Source of the DNA: Enteropsectra breve
Taxonomy: Eukaryota > Microsporidia
Direction of reading: 5' to 3'
Length of the DNA: 27,231 bases
Assembly: GCA_024243835.1 (NCBI GenBank)
Contig: JALPMN010000596.1
Location: 1 to 27,231 of the forward strand
The notes under the pieces were generated by a model that saw only the letters and a list, made by a program, of their open reading frames with translations, was not told the DNA's origin and made no database searches. A program made the translations under genes and the position numbers. This document shows, piece after piece, positions 25,346-27,231 of this stretch; the stretch's first letter is position 1; each line of letters starts with the position of its first letter.

Positions 25346-26710
25346 TCATTCCTGGCTAAGCACCGCATCTTCTGCACCTTCCTTCTGAAGAAGCTCAACC
25401 CTTTGCCCCAGTTCCAAAACAAGTTTCTTAAGCCCCATGTTTTCAAGCCTTAGCTTCTCTATCTGCCGTTCCAGCACTGAACTGATATCTTTTTCCTGTT
25501 TTATCTTTTGAATCAGCTGAAGTGCTGCCTTGACTTTCGTTTCAATGTATTCCTCGTCGAGGGAGGCTACAGGCAGCTCTGCATGTCTCAGCTGCTGCTC
25601 CAAAAGAAAAATATTCTCATCTTTGCTTTTAAGCTCATTCTGCATATTGTCCATCTGGCTCCTCATCATTCGCAGCCTGTTTTCCAAATATTCCACTTGC
25701 TCAAATGTTTGGTCAACTGGTATGGTTCCGCACATGTATTTGGATGTTTGAACCACCGGCGATCTCTTGATGCAGCTCTGGCTAATTTCGCTTACTTTTA
25801 TTCCATTCTTCTGGATTAATGCAGACTTATCAGCATCCAAACTGGTATTTGCTTTTTCGACAGTTCTTTCATGCTGTGTGTCACATACAGCACTCTTCTC
25901 TTTAGCAAAATCATCACTGCTTATGAAGCTCACTTTACTGCTTCTTTCTATTCTGCTGTTGTTTCTGGAGCCACTGGTATTGTTTGTGACACTCATATTA
26001 CTTCTGTTGTTATCCAAATTATTTATGTCTGCTTTGTGTTTACTGCTATTAATAAAAGTGTTTTCAGGCATTATATTTGAATGATCCCCCTTCAATGAAT
26101 AAAACTTATGGGTATTTTCATCAGCTTCTTCCAATTTATCATCCTTATCGCCAATTGCATGCCTGATTATCTCCATTATGCTGTGTGATTCTATATTTTC
26201 AGAATCCGGGGATTTAGTGTCATTTTTCGAAAGTTCAATTTCTGGCAGGTCTGTTATTTCATTGGTGCTACTCGCCATTTTATTTGTGCTGTTTATGTCT
26301 GAAGTATTGGGAATATAAATATTTGTCTCTTCTTTGCTTGTCTTAGGACGTTTAATTAATGAGTTTATTTCGGCAGACTCCTCGTTTTTAATGAGCTCCA
26401 TAAAGCTGTCATAGTCGTACGCTCTTGCTTTTTGCGGACTCTCGTTTTTATTTTTACTTGTGTTGTAGCACTTTTCAGGCTCAAACAGACTGCTGTTCTG
26501 GCTGTCAGTCTTCTGTTTTTTAGCGCACTGAAAAATATTCTCGTTTGAAAAGATGGAAACAGCGGCATCGACATCCTGTGGAAACAGAGAATCAGCACTG
26601 TCTGGATCGTGCCTCTTTGCGGGCCCTTTTTCCTCCGTCAGGCTCTTCTTCTCTTCCTTTTCATTGAAAGACTCCCATTCAGGCTGTACAGAATCTGAAT
26701 TTTTGCTCAT
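25346..26710 (-). CDS. Unrecognised Ser/Asn-rich protein with C-terminal coiled coil
   Basis: I do not recognise this 454-residue protein. Residues 1-320 are low-complexity and polar, rich in Ser, Asn, Glu and Lys, and probably disordered. There are basic clusters (KKQK near 65, RPKTSK near 120) that could be nuclear signals. From about 333 to 445 the sequence has strong heptad character (QVEYLENRLRMMRSQMDN..., later LERQIEKLRLENMGLKKLV) and is likely a coiled coil broken near 380-390. No signal peptide or transmembrane segment is seen. A disordered N-terminus plus a C-terminal coiled coil is common in spindle-pole, kinetochore and scaffold proteins, but nothing specific supports one of these. 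The ATG follows an AAATTTTAAACAGCCCCA signal. The next gene downstream on the same strand is RIO1. Confidence 0.7.
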   Translation of the reverse strand: MSKNSDSVQPEWESFNEKEEKKSLTEEKGPAKRHDPDSADSLFPQDVDAAVSIFSNENIFQCAKKQKTDSQNSSLFEPEKCYNTSKNKNESPQKARAYDYDSFMELIKNEESAEINSLIKRPKTSKEETNIYIPNTSDINSTNKMASSTNEITDLPEIELSKNDTKSPDSENIESHSIMEIIRHAIGDKDDKLEEADENTHKFYSLKGDHSNIMPENTFINSSKHKADINNLDNNRSNMSVTNNTSGSRNNSRIERSSKVSFISSDDFAKEKSAVCDTQHERTVEKANTSLDADKSALIQKNGIKVSEISQSCIKRSPVVQTSKYMCGTIPVDQTFEQVEYLENRLRMMRSQMDNMQNELKSKDENIFLLEQQLRHAELPVASLDEEYIETKVKAALQLIQKIKQEKDISSVLERQIEKLRLENMGLKKLVLELGQRVELLQKEGAEDAVLSQE

Positions 26711-26728
26711 TGGGGCTGTTTAAAATTC
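26711..26728 (-). promoter_or_regulatory. AAATTTTAA + CCCC signal of the coiled-coil gene
   Basis: The minus strand reads AATTTTAAACAGCCCCA before the ATG at 26710, with the same two-block layout as at Nup155, dUTPase-like A and the TyrRS-like gene. Confidence 0.5.
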
Positions 26729-26883
26729 TTAAAATATCAAAATGCCAAAAATAAAGATAAAAACAGGAATCCGGTATTTAAAGAGCCATGAAAAGAACCA
26801 TCCAGTCTTTCAAAAGCTAATAGAATTTATAATCATAAGAATCTATTGACTAAGGAGAAGGCATGCCGATCTCCTTATAGATA

Positions 26884-27030
26884 TTTGTCCATACATAATT
26901 GCAAAAATATTATGTTAAACTTTACTATTTTATAGTTAATTTTTGAATGGCTAGATATGAAAAAAAACAGGTATAAGATTCACTATAAAATAACTGTTTT
27001 TAAATATTCTTGAAGTTATGTATGGACAAA
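26884..27030. mobile_element. MITE-like element with TA flanks (Tc1/mariner type?)
   Basis: The left end TTTGTCCATACATAA (26884-26898) is the perfect inverse of the right end (27016-27030), and both are flanked by TA (26882-26883 and 27031-27032). Further in, the two arms keep matching imperfectly, sharing AATATT and ATTTTATAGTxAAT blocks, so the inverted repeats reach roughly 60 nt each. There is no coding capacity in 147 bp. TA target duplication plus long inverted repeats is the layout of a non-autonomous Tc1/mariner MITE. Confidence 0.7.
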
Positions 27031-27231
27031 TAACTTTAATGTTATTTAAACAAAGTATTATGTGCACTTGATATCTTCCCTTGCCTATTAACTTCTTTTA
27101 CTTGATCTTCCTTTGTCTGCAACTATGATTTATTCAGGTTGTTTAACTTATATTTTTATACTCTGTGCCTGTTTTGGCCGGATAAATAATTTTCCCTGCC
27201 AAAATCTCATGGAACATGCGCCTTCGCAGCA

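Larger units (their letters stand above)
26711..27231. other. Right-edge spacer with a MITE-like element
   Basis: No complete gene is present. A terminal-inverted-repeat element lies at 26884-27030. Near the edge an ATG at 27209 (+) is preceded by TTTCCCTGCCAAAATCTC and stays open for the remaining seven codons; it could be the start of a gene cut by the window end, but this is too short to support. Confidence 0.4.

Overview
The window looks like a microsporidian nuclear genome. Its genes are eukaryotic (nucleoporin Nup155/Nup170, Elongator ELP2, BMS1, RIO1, a CAP-Gly protein and a tRNA gene with internal promoter boxes). They are short for their families, apparently intronless, and set in AT-rich DNA. 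Several starts are immediately preceded by an AAATTT stretch and a CCC block (for example TACCCTTATG and TACCCTAATG), a start-proximal signature known from microsporidia. I cannot assign a genus. The spacers, transposons and tandem repeats suggest a less compacted genome than Encephalitozoon.

Layout. 1-1427 has no gene I can support, but holds a perfect 32-nt palindrome followed by an unexplained GC-richer patch. 1428-6569 holds Nup155/Nup170 (+) converging on ELP2 (-); ELP2 is interrupted by one in-frame TGA exactly where a WD-repeat tryptophan belongs. 6749-7926 holds two adjacent dUTPase-like genes (-) that have lost different active-site motifs. 8423-8608 may encode a 61-residue membrane protein. 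8819-14916 is a lineage-specific block: two copies of a divergent pair made of a zinc-finger gene (-) and a small secreted-protein gene (+), all four starting with a signal-peptide-like sequence. 15132-17626 is a complete hAT DNA transposon with an intact transposase, terminal inverted repeats and an 8-bp target duplication.

The right half returns to housekeeping functions: BMS1 (-), a 20-bp minisatellite, tRNA-Thr(UGU) (-), a CAP-Gly coiled-coil protein (-), a tyrosyl-tRNA synthetase homologue with its catalytic signatures erased (-), RIO1 (-), a 31-bp tandem repeat, and an unrecognised coiled-coil protein (-). A 147-bp MITE-like element with TA flanks lies near the right edge.

Functional themes: BMS1 and RIO1 both serve 40S ribosome assembly. 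ELP2, tRNA-Thr and the pseudo-TyrRS touch tRNA biology. The most interesting signals are the pseudo-TyrRS, the complementary dUTPase-like pair, and the duplicated zinc-finger/secreted-protein cassette, which is a candidate host-interaction locus. All family calls rest on motif reading and memory of the families, not on database searches.
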